64,000 bases of DNA, from positions 7,735,786 to 7,799,785 of the forward strand of contig NZ_JAGIOO010000001.1 in assembly GCF_017876755.1 (NCBI RefSeq), written 5' to 3'. The DNA comes from Crossiella equi (GTDB lineage Bacteria > Actinomycetota > Actinomycetes > Mycobacteriales > Pseudonocardiaceae). Positions 46,302 through 54,809 of the stretch are shown here, in pieces. Positions within the stretch are counted from its first letter, which is position 1. Each line of letters opens with the position of its first letter. Made by a program: the position numbers and the translations under genes. The notes under the pieces are model-generated. The model saw nothing but the letters and a program-made list of their open reading frames with translations, was not told where the DNA came from and did not search any database.

Positions 46302-47483
46302 TTACCAGCCGATCGGCATCGAGAACGGCCCGCGTACCACCGTTTGCCGCTTCCACTCCACGTCCCCGGCCAGGTGCAGCCCGGGCAGCCGCCGCAGCAG
46401 CGCGCCCAGCGACTCCTGCAGCTCCATCCGGGCCAGGTGCGCGCCGAGGCAGTGGTGCACACCGTGGGCGAACCCCAGGTGCTGGAGGTTGGGGCGCTGG
46501 ATGTCCAGCACGCCCGGTTCGGGGAAGCGCAGCGCGTCCCGGTTGGCCGCGCCGACCGAGACGATCAGTGCCTCGCCCTCCCTGACCAGCGTGCCGCCGA
46601 CCTCGACGTCCTCGGTGGCGTACCGGGCGGCGCTGGCGCCCACGCCCAGCGGTGTGAACCGGGTCAGCTCCTCGACCGCGTTCGCCATCAGCTCCGGGTT
46701 CTCCCGCAGCAGCTTCAGCTGGTCGGGGTGCTCCAGCAGCATCCAGACGAAGTTGGGCAGCTGGCTGGCCGTGGTCTCGTGCCCGGCCAGCAGCAGGCCG
46801 AAGCAGAGGTCGACCAGCTCCAGCTCGCTGAGCCGGTCGTCGACGTCCCGGGCCTCGATCAGCGCGGTCATCAGGTCGTCGCGCGGGTTCTCCCGGTGCT
46901 CGGCGATGAGCCCGGCCATGTACTCGCGCACGGTCTGCTGTGTGGCCGCGAACTCCTCGGCGGTCGCGCCCGAGGTGGTCAGGAACTTCTCGGTCCAGCC
47001 CTCGAAGCGCGGCCGGTCGGCCACCGGCACGCCGAGCAGCTCGCAGATCACCGCGACCGGGATCGGCTTGGCGTAGTGCGCGACCAGGTCCGCGGGCTGG
47101 CCCAGCGCGATCAGCTGGTCCAGGTAGTCCTCGGCCAGCTCCCTGACCCAGGGCCGCAGCTTCTCCACTCGGCGCACGGTGAAGGCCTTGGCCACCAGGG
47201 TGCGCAGCCGGGTGTGCTCCGGCGGGTCCATGGCGGCCACACCGCCGGTGCTGGGTTGGCCCTCGGTGTGCCGGGGCGCGTCCCGGTCCACGGCCATGGC
47301 CCGGCTGAACCGTTTGTCGCCCATGACGAACCGGGCGTCGGCGTACCGGGTGATGAGCCAGGCGGGCTCACCGGCGGGCAGTTGCACCCGGGCCAGGCCC
47401 TCGGCGGCCTGGAGCTCCCAGTAGCGGTCACTGATGTCCAGGCCCGCGTCGGGGTTGAACGGGTAGGGGAGGGTGGCCGTCAT
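46302..47483 (-). CDS. Cytochrome P450, downstream copy of a tandem pair
   Basis: A 393-residue P450 with I-helix GLLLAGHETTASQLPN, K-helix AVEELTRF and heme loop LGFAHGVHHCLGAHLARMEL. It is similar along its whole length to the gene directly upstream, and both end in MPIGW. The pair looks like a tandem duplication with later divergence. It starts 4 bp after the stop of its partner. No ferredoxin is adjacent. Substrate unknown. Confidence 0.92.
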   Translation of the reverse strand: MTATLPYPFNPDAGLDISDRYWELQAAEGLARVQLPAGEPAWLITRYADARFVMGDKRFSRAMAVDRDAPRHTEGQPSTGGVAAMDPPEHTRLRTLVAKAFTVRRVEKLRPWVRELAEDYLDQLIALGQPADLVAHYAKPIPVAVICELLGVPVADRPRFEGWTEKFLTTSGATAEEFAATQQTVREYMAGLIAEHRENPRDDLMTALIEARDVDDRLSELELVDLCFGLLLAGHETTASQLPNFVWMLLEHPDQLKLLRENPELMANAVEELTRFTPLGVGASAARYATEDVEVGGTLVREGEALIVSVGAANRDALRFPEPGVLDIQRPNLQHLGFAHGVHHCLGAHLARMELQESLGALLRRLPGLHLAGDVEWKRQTVVRGPFSMPIGW

Positions 47484-47487
47484 CTGC

Positions 47488-48693
47488 TCACCAGCCGATC
47501 GGCATGCTCTTGGGACCGCGCACGATCATCTGGGTCTTCCACACCACGTCACCGGTCAGGTGCAGGCCGGGCATCTTCGCCAGCAGCGCGCGCAGGCCCT
47601 CCTGCAGCTCCATGCGGGCCAGCTGCGCGCCCAGGCAGTGGTGCACGCCGTGGCCGAAGCCCAGGTGCCCGGTGGTCACCCGTTCGACGTCCAGGACCCC
47701 CGGGTTGGTGAACTTGAGCGCGTCCCGGTTGGCCGCGCCGACCGAGACCAGCACCGGCTCGCCCGCCTTGACCAGGACCTCGCCCACGTGCACGTCCTCG
47801 GTGGCGTAGCGCGGGAAGCTGGCGCCCACGCCGAGCGGGACGAAGCGCAGCAGCTCCTCGACCGCGTTCGGGATGAGCTCGGGCTTGTCCCGCAACAGCT
47901 TCAGCTGCTCGGGGTGCTCCAGCAGCAGCCAGACGAAGTTCGGGATCTGGGTCGCGGTGGTCTCGTGCCCGGCGACCAGGATGCCGACGCAGAGGTCGAT
48001 CAGCTCCAGCTCGGTGAGGCGGTCGTCGACGTCGCGGGCCTCGATCAGCGCGGTCATCAGGTCGTCCTGCGGGTGCGCGCGGTGCTCGGCGACCAGGCCC
48101 GCCATGTAGTCGCGCATCTCGTCCTGGCTGCGCTGGAACTCCTCCGGCGTCAGGCCCGAGGTGGACAGCGCGTTGTCGCTCCAGACCCGGAACTTCGGAC
48201 GGTCCAGGGCGGGCACGCCGAGCAGCTCGCAGATGACCGCGACCGGGATCGGCAGGGCGTAGTCCTCGACCAGGTCCGCGGGCGCGCCCTTGGCGATGAG
48301 GTCGTCCAGCAGCGAGTCGGCGAGCGCGGCCACGCCCGGGCGCAGGGCCTCCACCCGGCGCACGGTGAAGGCCTTGGTCACCAGCGTGCGCAGGCGGGTG
48401 TGGTCGGGCGGGTCCATCTGCAGGATGCCGCCGCTGCGCTCGCCCTCCCACTGCCTCGGCGAGTCCCGCTCGGCCTCCATCGCGCGGCTGAACCGCTTGT
48501 CGCCCAGCACGAAGCGCGCGTCGGCGTAGCGGGTGGCCAGCCACGCGGGCTCGCCGTAGCGCATCTGGACCCGCAGCAGGCCCGGTGCGGTGAGCACCTC
48601 CTGGTAGCGGTCGGAGAGTTCCAGGCCCTCGGCGGTGTTGAAGGGGTAGGCAACGGGTTCGAGGTCGGTGGTGGACGTCCTCGCCTGCGTCAT
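47488..48693 (-). CDS. Cytochrome P450, upstream copy of a tandem pair
   Basis: A 401-residue P450 with I-helix GILVAGHETTATQIPN, K-helix AVEELLRFVP and heme loop LGFGHGVHHCLGAQLARMEL. ATG 48693 (MTQARTST) has GGGAG upstream. A 16-bp perfect palindrome 44 bp upstream is probably a TetR-type operator, but no TetR gene adjoins it, so control is in trans or by the XRE regulator. Expected to be co-transcribed with its paralogue. Confidence 0.92.
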   Translation of the reverse strand: MTQARTSTTDLEPVAYPFNTAEGLELSDRYQEVLTAPGLLRVQMRYGEPAWLATRYADARFVLGDKRFSRAMEAERDSPRQWEGERSGGILQMDPPDHTRLRTLVTKAFTVRRVEALRPGVAALADSLLDDLIAKGAPADLVEDYALPIPVAVICELLGVPALDRPKFRVWSDNALSTSGLTPEEFQRSQDEMRDYMAGLVAEHRAHPQDDLMTALIEARDVDDRLTELELIDLCVGILVAGHETTATQIPNFVWLLLEHPEQLKLLRDKPELIPNAVEELLRFVPLGVGASFPRYATEDVHVGEVLVKAGEPVLVSVGAANRDALKFTNPGVLDVERVTTGHLGFGHGVHHCLGAQLARMELQEGLRALLAKMPGLHLTGDVVWKTQMIVRGPKSMPIGW

Positions 48694-48736
48694 CTCAGCG
48701 GCTCCCGGTCTCTCTGCGGCACGGCAGATACGGAAT

Positions 48737-48752
48737 GTAAGCATTCGCTTAC
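48737..48752. promoter_or_regulatory. Perfect palindrome GTAAGC-ATTC-GCTTAC before the P450 pair
   Basis: A 6-4-6 inverted repeat with unusually high A+T, typical of TetR-family sites. No neighbouring TetR gene was found. Confidence 0.65.
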
Positions 48753-48975
48753 CAACGTAGGCACACCCCCTGGGGGCGTCAACCGACGTCGGTCGCGTGC
48801 CACGGGACACGCCGGGGGCTACCCGCCACCCGGCCCTGGTGCAACTCCGTTGCGCAGAGCAGAATTCCTCGCAAAATTCATCCGGTTTAGCCCATACGGG
48901 TGGGTGAGGATTGGGGCGTCGCCGCTACCCTCGGTATCAGCCCGATGTGAGACACGCCATGGGTAGGGGGGCCCT

Positions 48976-50343
48976 ATGAGCGGCGCCGAGGATCGAGTGC
49001 CCGCGATTCCGTTCTCGACCTGGGACGAGCGTGAGATGCGCGATGCGCTGGTGCGCCGCGATATTTCCCGCGTCTACCAGCTATTGCGCCGTCTCGGCAT
49101 CACGCAGAAGCGCATCGCTGGGCTCACCGGCCAGTCGCAGTCCGAGGTTTCCGAGATCACCAAGGGTCGTCAGGTGATGGCCTACGACGTACTCGCCCGT
49201 ATAGGTGACGGCTTAGGCATTCCGCGTGGTTACATGGGGATGGGTTACTCACCTGGAGTAACTGTGGATAGGCCATCCGGCGGGAGGGAGGACGAGGACG
49301 TGCAACGACGCAGGTTCCTCGCCGCCGCCGCGAGCGCCGTCGTCGGCGCCACCCTGGACTTCGGCTGGGGGCAGCTGGGTCCGGTGCGCGACGTGACCAG
49401 CCCGACCCCGGTGCCGGGGCGGGTGGGGCACGAGGACGTCAGGCGGATCGAGGCTGCGACGGCTGCACTGAAGGCCCTGGACTACCAGCAGGGCGGGGGC
49501 TCGGTCCGGGACGCGGCGATCGCGCACGTGTCCTGGTGCCGCAGGCTGCTCACCGCCGACTGCACGGACGCGGTCCGCCAGCGCCTGCTGAGCGCGGTGG
49601 CGGGCGCGCACCGCTTCGCGGGCTGGACCTCCTTCGACGTGGGCCTGGCGGACGCGGCGCGGTACCACTACGTGCAGTCGGTCGAGCTGGCCAAACAGGC
49701 GGCGGACCACGGCCTGATGTGCAGCGTGCTGTACGCGGCCGCGCGCATCGAGCTGCACAACGGGGCGGTCAACGACGCCCTGAAGCTGTTCCAGCTGGGC
49801 GAGATCCCGGCCGCGGACGCCGCCGACGCGCACGCGGGCGCGGTCCTGGCGGCCAACCAGGCCTGGGCCTACGGCCGCCTGAACCGCCCGGACCTGGCCG
49901 CCACCGCCATGGCGAGGGCCCGCCGCGACTTCGCCCGGGTCCAGGACCGGGGCCAGCACCCGGACCGCCCGACCTGGGCCGCCTTCTTCACCGAAGCCGA
50001 CCTCCAGGCCAGCGAAGGCATGATGCACCTGGAGATGCGTGACACGGACCCCTTCCGCGCGATCCCCCTGTTCGAGCGCTCGATCAGCCTCCGCTCGTCC
50101 ACCACGGCCCGGAGCCAGGCCTTCGAACGCATCGCGCTGGCCACGGCCTACCTGCGCGCGGGCGACCACCGGCTGGGCGTCCCGGCCGCCGCGGCGGCGG
50201 TCTCGAGCGCGGAACAGCTCCAGTCCCGCCGGGTCCTGGACCGCCTGACCCCGCTGCGCGAGGAGGCCCAGCGCCGCCGCGACCCGGACTGCCGCCAGCT
50301 GGTCCACGAGATCACCCGGGTCCAGTCCCAGTACGCGGCCTGA
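48976..50343 (+). CDS. XRE-type regulator with TPR-like C-terminal domain
   Basis: A 455-residue protein with a helix-turn-helix at about residues 30-70 (YQLLRRLGITQKRIAGLTGQ, then SEVSEITKGRQVMAYDVLAR). An Arg/Ala segment (QRRRFLAAAASAVVGATL) resembles a twin-arginine-like stretch often seen in this family but is internal. The C-terminal 300 residues are helical repeats of the TPR type (LAAYRR-like pairs, e.g. DAARYHYVQSVELAKQAADH). Such regulators are abundant in actinomycetes and affect development or antibiotic production; the ligand is unknown. It is divergent from the P450 pair. Confidence 0.8.
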   Translation: MSGAEDRVPAIPFSTWDEREMRDALVRRDISRVYQLLRRLGITQKRIAGLTGQSQSEVSEITKGRQVMAYDVLARIGDGLGIPRGYMGMGYSPGVTVDRPSGGREDEDVQRRRFLAAAASAVVGATLDFGWGQLGPVRDVTSPTPVPGRVGHEDVRRIEAATAALKALDYQQGGGSVRDAAIAHVSWCRRLLTADCTDAVRQRLLSAVAGAHRFAGWTSFDVGLADAARYHYVQSVELAKQAADHGLMCSVLYAAARIELHNGAVNDALKLFQLGEIPAADAADAHAGAVLAANQAWAYGRLNRPDLAATAMARARRDFARVQDRGQHPDRPTWAAFFTEADLQASEGMMHLEMRDTDPFRAIPLFERSISLRSSTTARSQAFERIALATAYLRAGDHRLGVPAAAAAVSSAEQLQSRRVLDRLTPLREEAQRRRDPDCRQLVHEITRVQSQYAA

Positions 50344-50362
50344 CCCGGGTCCGCGTGGCAGG

Positions 50363-50854
50363 TCAGCCGGTCTCCTCGCGGACGTCCCTGCCCCGCTCGG
50401 CGAAGGCCTTGAAGTCGAGCATGTGCTGCCGCGACCGCTTGCGGAAACCGCCGGGCATGAGCAGTCCCACCAGTCGCATGAGCAGGCCGCTGAACCGGTA
50501 CTCGCTCGCACTGGTCCAGAGCGTGGCCTCCGGCCCGGCTTCGGTCAGCTCGTCGCGCACGGCACTCCACATGCCCCCGCCGACGACCTCGCGGTCGAAG
50601 CGGACGACACTGCCCGCCGGGATCCCGTGCAGGTCCACCGGTTCCCGGCGGGTGATGGTCTCGGTGCACTCGAACTCGTGCTGCCCCTGCCGGAACACCA
50701 CCCGCGACCGGGTGCCCAGCTGCCCGTGCGCACCGCTCAGCGGCTCGTGCCGCACCAGGCCCCGCAGCCACTTCGGCAGGTGCGCCGGATCCGCGAGCAG
50801 CTGGGCCACCCGCTCCCGGGGCAGGGCGATCTCGATCGAGACGGTGTACCTCAT
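50363..50854 (-). CDS. SRPBCC (START-like) family protein
   Basis: A 163-residue polyketide-cyclase/START-like protein. It opens MRYTVSIEIALPRERVAQLL, has the central FECTETITRREPVDL and the C-terminal helix FRKRSRQHMLDFKAFAERG. The fold binds hydrophobic ligands in a deep pocket. Upstream in-frame starts at 50863 and GTG 50881 are possible. It converges on the XRE-TPR gene with a 19-bp gap. Function unknown. Confidence 0.75.
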   Translation of the reverse strand: MRYTVSIEIALPRERVAQLLADPAHLPKWLRGLVRHEPLSGAHGQLGTRSRVVFRQGQHEFECTETITRREPVDLHGIPAGSVVRFDREVVGGGMWSAVRDELTEAGPEATLWTSASEYRFSGLLMRLVGLLMPGGFRKRSRQHMLDFKAFAERGRDVREETG

Positions 50855-50982
50855 GGCACGCATCGCTTTCTGCCGGATCACCTGAGGCTACGCCCACAGG
50901 CCGACACCGACAGGCCCGCGCGACACGGAACCGCCCCATCACCCGACAGCCAACCCACCCGCCCCTGCCTACGCCGAACCCC

Positions 50983-51134
50983 GCCAACACGAGGTACGAA
51001 CCCAGCCAACACGAGGTACGAGCCCGGCCAACACGAGGTACGAGATCAGCCAACACGCCCGGGAGTCCCAATTCGTCGGCCCGTGTTGGCCGTCTCCGTA
51101 CCTCGTGTTGGCTGATCTCGTACCCCGTGTTGGC
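50983..51134. repeat. 22-bp-phased GCCAACACG repeat array with inverted arms
   Basis: Forward cores begin at 50983, 51005, 51027 and 51049, each exactly 22 bp apart; reverse cores begin at 51082, 51104 and 51126, again 22 bp apart. The first three forward units and the reverse one at 51098-51112 hold the exact 15-mer GCCAACACGAGGTAC. Arms 51027-51057 and 51104-51134 pair over 31 bp with one mismatch. The spacers are GAACCCA, GAGCCCG and GAGATCA, and the last is matched by TGATCTC on the other arm. It lies between the SRPBCC and TetR genes. Confidence 0.88.
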
Positions 51135-51150
51135 CGGGGTGGGGCGTCGG

Positions 51151-51822
51151 TCAGGCCTGGCGGGCGAGCTCCTGCTCCAGGCCCGTGATGATCAGGTCCA
51201 GCCCGAACTCGTACTGGGCGCTGCCCGAGCTCCGGTTCAGCTCCGGGATCACCTCCACCAGCGCCGGGAACTCCACCCCCGACAGCGCCCGCTGGGTCTC
51301 CTTCAGCTCCCGCCGCCCCTCCGCGGTGGCCAGCTGCCGACCCATCTGCACCTCGAAAGCGGCCGTGCCCAGCACGTGGTTGAACAACGTCAGGTACGCC
51401 CGCGCCGACACCGACGGGCTGAACCCGGCCGTGCGCAGCACGTGCAGCAGCGCCTCCACCGCCCCCGGCGCCTCGTGCCCGGCCAACGGCCGCCCCGCGA
51501 ACAGCCGCACCAGACAGGGGTGGGCCAGCATCATCTCCCGGATGCCCCGGCAGGCCACCCGCAGGCGCTCCTGCCAGGTCTCGCCGTCGGCGCGCAGCGG
51601 GTGGCGGGCCATCGCGTGGTCGCGGACGGCGTCGAAGAGCTCGTCGCGGCCCCGGAAATAGGTGTAGACCGCCATCGGGCCCACGCCCAGCTCCTTGGCC
51701 AGGGCGCGCATGCCGAAGGCCTCGACGCCGTGGGCGTCCAGGAGGGCCAGAGCGGTGCGGGTGATCAGCTCCGGGTTCAGCGTGTTGCGCGGTGCGCGCT
51801 TGCGAGCGGCTTCTCCAGCCAT
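51151..51822 (-). CDS. TetR family transcriptional regulator
   Basis: A 223-residue TetR protein with a helix-turn-helix (ALALLDAHGVEAFGMRALAK, then ELGVGPMAVYTYF) and a C-terminal domain of the TetR_C tetracycline-repressor-like type. ATG 51822 follows AAGGGGG at eight bases. A perfect 27-bp palindrome separates it from the divergent quinone oxidoreductase gene, which it should control together with the SDR gene behind it. Confidence 0.88.
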   Translation of the reverse strand: MAGEAARKRAPRNTLNPELITRTALALLDAHGVEAFGMRALAKELGVGPMAVYTYFRGRDELFDAVRDHAMARHPLRADGETWQERLRVACRGIREMMLAHPCLVRLFAGRPLAGHEAPGAVEALLHVLRTAGFSPSVSARAYLTLFNHVLGTAAFEVQMGRQLATAEGRRELKETQRALSGVEFPALVEVIPELNRSSGSAQYEFGLDLIITGLEQELARQA

Positions 51823-51838
51823 GGTTGCCACCCCCTTA

Positions 51839-51865
51839 CTGTACAGCGTACTGTACGGCGTACAG
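51839..51865. promoter_or_regulatory. TetR operator, perfect 27-bp palindrome
   Basis: CTGTAC-AG-CGTAC-T-GTACG-GC-GTACAG. The outer 6-bp and inner 5-bp arms are perfectly inverted around 51852. It lies between the divergent TetR and oxidoreductase genes. Confidence 0.85.
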
Positions 51866-51900
51866 AAGGTTTTCGCAGGTTGTGCGGCAAAGGAGCGGCA

Positions 51901-52857
51901 GTGCGCGCGGTACAGATCACCGAGTTCGGCGGGCCCGAGGTCCTCAAGCTGGTCGAGCTGCCCGATCCGGTGGCCGGTGACGGCGAGGTGCTCGTCGAGG
52001 TCGAGCGGGCGGGCCTGAACTACGCCGACACGCACAACGTGGAGAACTCCTACCTGTCCCCGTCCAAGCTGCCGCTCATCCCCGGCGGCGAGGTCGTCGG
52101 GCGCACGCCCGAGGGACGCCGCGTGGTCGCCCTGACCGACGGCGGCGGGTACGCGAGCAAGGTCGCCGCCCCGGTCAGCAGGCTGTTCGACGTGCCCGAG
52201 GACATCTCCGCCGGGGACGCGCTGGCCCTGATCTGCCAGGGCACCACCGCCTGGCACATCCTGCGCACCTCCGCCAACATCCGGCCCGGTGAGTCCGTGG
52301 TCGTGCACGCCGCCGCGGGCGGCGTGGGCAGCCTGGCCGTGCAGCTGGCCAAGCACTTCGGCGCGGGCAACGTCATCGCCACCGCCTCCACCGAGGACAA
52401 GCGCAAGCTGGCGCTGTCCCTGGGCGCGGACGTGGCCGTGGACGGCGAGCCCGAGGGTTTGGTCGAGCGGCTGCGCGAGGCCAACGGCGGCAAGAAGGTC
52501 GACGTGGTGCTGGAGATGGTGGGCGGCCCGGTGTTCGACGCCTCGCTGCACGCGCTCGCCCCGTTCGGCCGCATCGTCGCCTACGGCAGCGCCGGTCGTG
52601 TGCAGCCCACCCCGGTCCTGCCCGCCAAGCTGATGCGCGGTTCCCAGTCGCTGGTCGGCTTCTGGCTCATCGACTGCCTGCGCGACGCGGGCCGCCTGCT
52701 CCAGGCGCCCTTCGACGAGCTGGTCGGCCTGGTCCGCGAGGGCAAGCTGCGCCCGCAGATCGGCGGCGAGTACCCGCTGTCCGAGGCGCGCACCGCGCAC
52801 GAGGACATCCGCGCCCGGCGCACGGTCGGCAAGCTCATCCTCGACCCGGCTCTCTGA
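51901..52857 (+). CDS. NADPH:quinone oxidoreductase (zinc-free MDR family)
   Basis: A 318-residue medium-chain reductase. It opens VRAVQITEFGGPEVLKLVEL, has AGLNYADTHNVE where zinc enzymes carry cysteine, and the nucleotide loop VVHAAAGGVGSLAVQLAKHF. The C-terminal GKLILDP is standard. It would reduce quinones or enones with NADPH. GTG 51901 has AAAGGAG upstream. Followed after 28 bp by an SDR gene, probably one transcript under the divergent TetR. Confidence 0.9.
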   Translation: MRAVQITEFGGPEVLKLVELPDPVAGDGEVLVEVERAGLNYADTHNVENSYLSPSKLPLIPGGEVVGRTPEGRRVVALTDGGGYASKVAAPVSRLFDVPEDISAGDALALICQGTTAWHILRTSANIRPGESVVVHAAAGGVGSLAVQLAKHFGAGNVIATASTEDKRKLALSLGADVAVDGEPEGLVERLREANGGKKVDVVLEMVGGPVFDASLHALAPFGRIVAYGSAGRVQPTPVLPAKLMRGSQSLVGFWLIDCLRDAGRLLQAPFDELVGLVREGKLRPQIGGEYPLSEARTAHEDIRARRTVGKLILDPAL

Positions 52858-52885
52858 CACCCGGCTCCACGGAAGGGGAACTCCC

Positions 52886-53725
52886 GTGCAGGACCTGAAC
52901 GGCAAGGTCGCCGTCATCACCGGCGCGGCGGGCGGCATCGGCGTCGCCCTGGCCACCGCCCTGGCCGAGGCGGGCGCCAACCTGGTGCTCTCCGACGTGG
53001 ACGGCGCGGCGGCAGAGCGCCTGGCGGGCGAGCTGGGTGCCAAGGGGGTCAAGGCGATCGGCGTGCGCACCGACGTGGCCGACGCCGACGAGGTGCGGGC
53101 CCTGGCCGACCGCACCTACGCGGAGTTCGGCGCGGCGCACGTGCTGTGCAACAACGCGGGCATCGGCAGCTCAGGCTTCACCTGGCGGCTGACACTGGCG
53201 GAGTGGAAGCGCGCGGTCGACATCAACCTGTGGGGCGTCATCCACGGCCTGCACGCCTTCCTGCCGCGCATGCGGGAGCAGGAGGAGGGCCACATCGTGA
53301 ACACGGCCTCGGTCAGCGGCCTGCTGGCGGGCGTGGCCACGGCCCCGTACGCGGCGACCAAGCACGCGGTGGTCGGCCTGACCGAGACGCTGCAGCACGA
53401 GCTGACCGTCACCAAGTCCCCGCTGCGCGCCTCGGTGCTGGCCCCGGCCTGGACCCAGTCGGCCATCCACAGCAGCACCCCGGTCCCGCGGGGCGAGGGC
53501 ATCGAGGGCGAGATCCTGGCCAAGATGCACTCGAGCATCGGCGCGGCCGTCACCAACGGCAAGCCCGCCATCGAGGTCGCCAACGCCGTGGTCGACGCCA
53601 TCCGGGCACAGCGCTTCTGGGTGCTCACCCACCCGGACTTCTTCCCGGTGATCACCGACCGCTTCGAGCGCGCCACCCGGGGCGAGGAGCCCGTGATCCC
53701 GCCGGTGTTCCCGAAGCAGCGCTGA
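52886..53725 (+). CDS. Short-chain dehydrogenase/reductase
   Basis: A 279-residue classical SDR with GAAGGIGVALATALAEAGAN, LCNNAGIGSSG, catalytic Ser in VNTASVSGLLAG and YAATK as YxxxK. The C-terminus (THPDFFPVITDRFERATRG) resembles SDRs often found beside TetR and MDR genes in mycobacteria. GTG start with GGAAGGGGA upstream. Substrate unknown. Two tandem hairpins close the unit. Confidence 0.9.
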   Translation: MQDLNGKVAVITGAAGGIGVALATALAEAGANLVLSDVDGAAAERLAGELGAKGVKAIGVRTDVADADEVRALADRTYAEFGAAHVLCNNAGIGSSGFTWRLTLAEWKRAVDINLWGVIHGLHAFLPRMREQEEGHIVNTASVSGLLAGVATAPYAATKHAVVGLTETLQHELTVTKSPLRASVLAPAWTQSAIHSSTPVPRGEGIEGEILAKMHSSIGAAVTNGKPAIEVANAVVDAIRAQRFWVLTHPDFFPVITDRFERATRGEEPVIPPVFPKQR

Positions 53726-53739
53726 CGCCCCCCCAGCCC

Positions 53740-53808
53740 GGCCTGCCCCGGACCCCGACTCCGGGGCAGGCCGCTCAACCGCCCCGGCGCTCCCTGCTGC
53801 GCCGGGGC
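53740..53808 (+). terminator. Two tandem G+C-rich terminator hairpins
   Basis: GGCCTGCCCCGG pairs with CCGGGGCAGGCC (53740-53751 with 53761-53772), then GCCCCGGCGC pairs with GCGCCGGGGC (53781-53790 with 53799-53808). They lie 14 bp after the SDR stop and serve the convergent TAXI gene as well. Confidence 0.75.
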
Positions 53809-53835
53809 GCTGTGCTGTCCGGGCCATGTGCTTCG

Positions 53836-53857
53836 GCCAACACGAGGTACGAAACCG
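53836..53857 (+). repeat. Solo copy of the 22-bp repeat unit
   Basis: A single exact GCCAACACGAGGTAC (53836-53850) with spacer GAAACCG, between the SDR terminators and the TAXI gene. No inverted partner is nearby. Confidence 0.75.
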
Positions 53858-53876
53858 GGCGGTTGTGCGGGGCCGG

Positions 53877-54809
53877 TCAGCCGTGCAGCTCCCGGTACAC
53901 CGCCGCCGCCCCCGGGTGCAGGGGAACGCCCGCCGTGCTGATCAGGGCCCTCGGGTCCAGGAACTGGATGCCCAGGGCCTCCTGCGGGACCAGGCGGTCG
54001 GCGCGGGCGACCAGGACGCGGGTGACCGCGCGCGCCACGTCGTCCGGGAGGGTGTCCGGGCACAGGACCAGGTTGGCCACGCCGATCGTCGGGATCGCCC
54101 TGGGGGAGCGGTAGACGCCCGCCGGGACCGAGACCTGTTCGTAGACCGGGCCGTGCGCGTGGCGCAGGGGCGGGAGGACGTCGTCCAAGGGGAGGAGGCG
54201 GATCGGGGTGTGGGTGTCCAGGTCGGCCAGGGCAGGGGTGGGGACGCCGCCCGACCAGACCAGGGCGTCGATCTCGCCTCGGGACAGGGCCGCCGGGGCC
54301 TCGGAGAGGCGGAGCTGCGGGCCCGGGGTGATGCCCAGCAGGGCCGTGATGCGGTCGGCCACCATCGCCGCGCCCGAGCCCGGGGCGCCCATGGACAGCC
54401 TGCGGCCCACCAGGTCGCTCATGCGCTGGACCGGGCTCGCCGCCGGGACCACCACCTGGAGGTAGTTCTCGAAGACCCGGCCCAGTGCCCGCACGCGCAG
54501 CGGGGCCGTGAACGGGGGGTGGCCGGTGACCGCCGCCTCGGCCGCGTCCACGTGCGCCAGCCCCAGGTCCAGGCCGCCCGTGCCCAGCAGGCGCAGGTTG
54601 GCCACGCTCGCCTGGGTCTGCGTCGGGGTGGCGCGCAGGTTCGGGGTCGCGTCGGTGATCTCGGCCGCCAGGCGGGTGGCGAAGGCCAGGTACGGGCCGC
54701 CCGGTTCGCCCGCGCCGATCGTCAGCGGGCGGGCCGGGCCCCGGTAGTCGGCGGCGGTGCAGGCCGCCAGGGCCAGGGGGGACAGCAGCAGGGCGCGGCG
54801 GGTGATCAC
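53877..54809 (-). CDS. TAXI-family solute-binding lipoprotein
   Basis: A 310-residue exported binding protein. The N-terminus RRALLLSPLALAACTAADY gives a lipobox (LAAC) for lipid anchoring. The body has the TAXI signature (LTIGAGEPGGPYLAFATRLA, LGLAHVDAAEAA, MGAPGSGAAMVADRIT). TAXI proteins normally feed TRAP transporters, but no TRAP membrane subunit is nearby. Its GTG start overlaps the stop of a sensor kinase, so it more likely serves as the kinase's extracellular sensor. Confidence 0.85.
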   Translation of the reverse strand: MITRRALLLSPLALAACTAADYRGPARPLTIGAGEPGGPYLAFATRLAAEITDATPNLRATPTQTQASVANLRLLGTGGLDLGLAHVDAAEAAVTGHPPFTAPLRVRALGRVFENYLQVVVPAASPVQRMSDLVGRRLSMGAPGSGAAMVADRITALLGITPGPQLRLSEAPAALSRGEIDALVWSGGVPTPALADLDTHTPIRLLPLDDVLPPLRHAHGPVYEQVSVPAGVYRSPRAIPTIGVANLVLCPDTLPDDVARAVTRVLVARADRLVPQEALGIQFLDPRALISTAGVPLHPGAAAVYRELHG

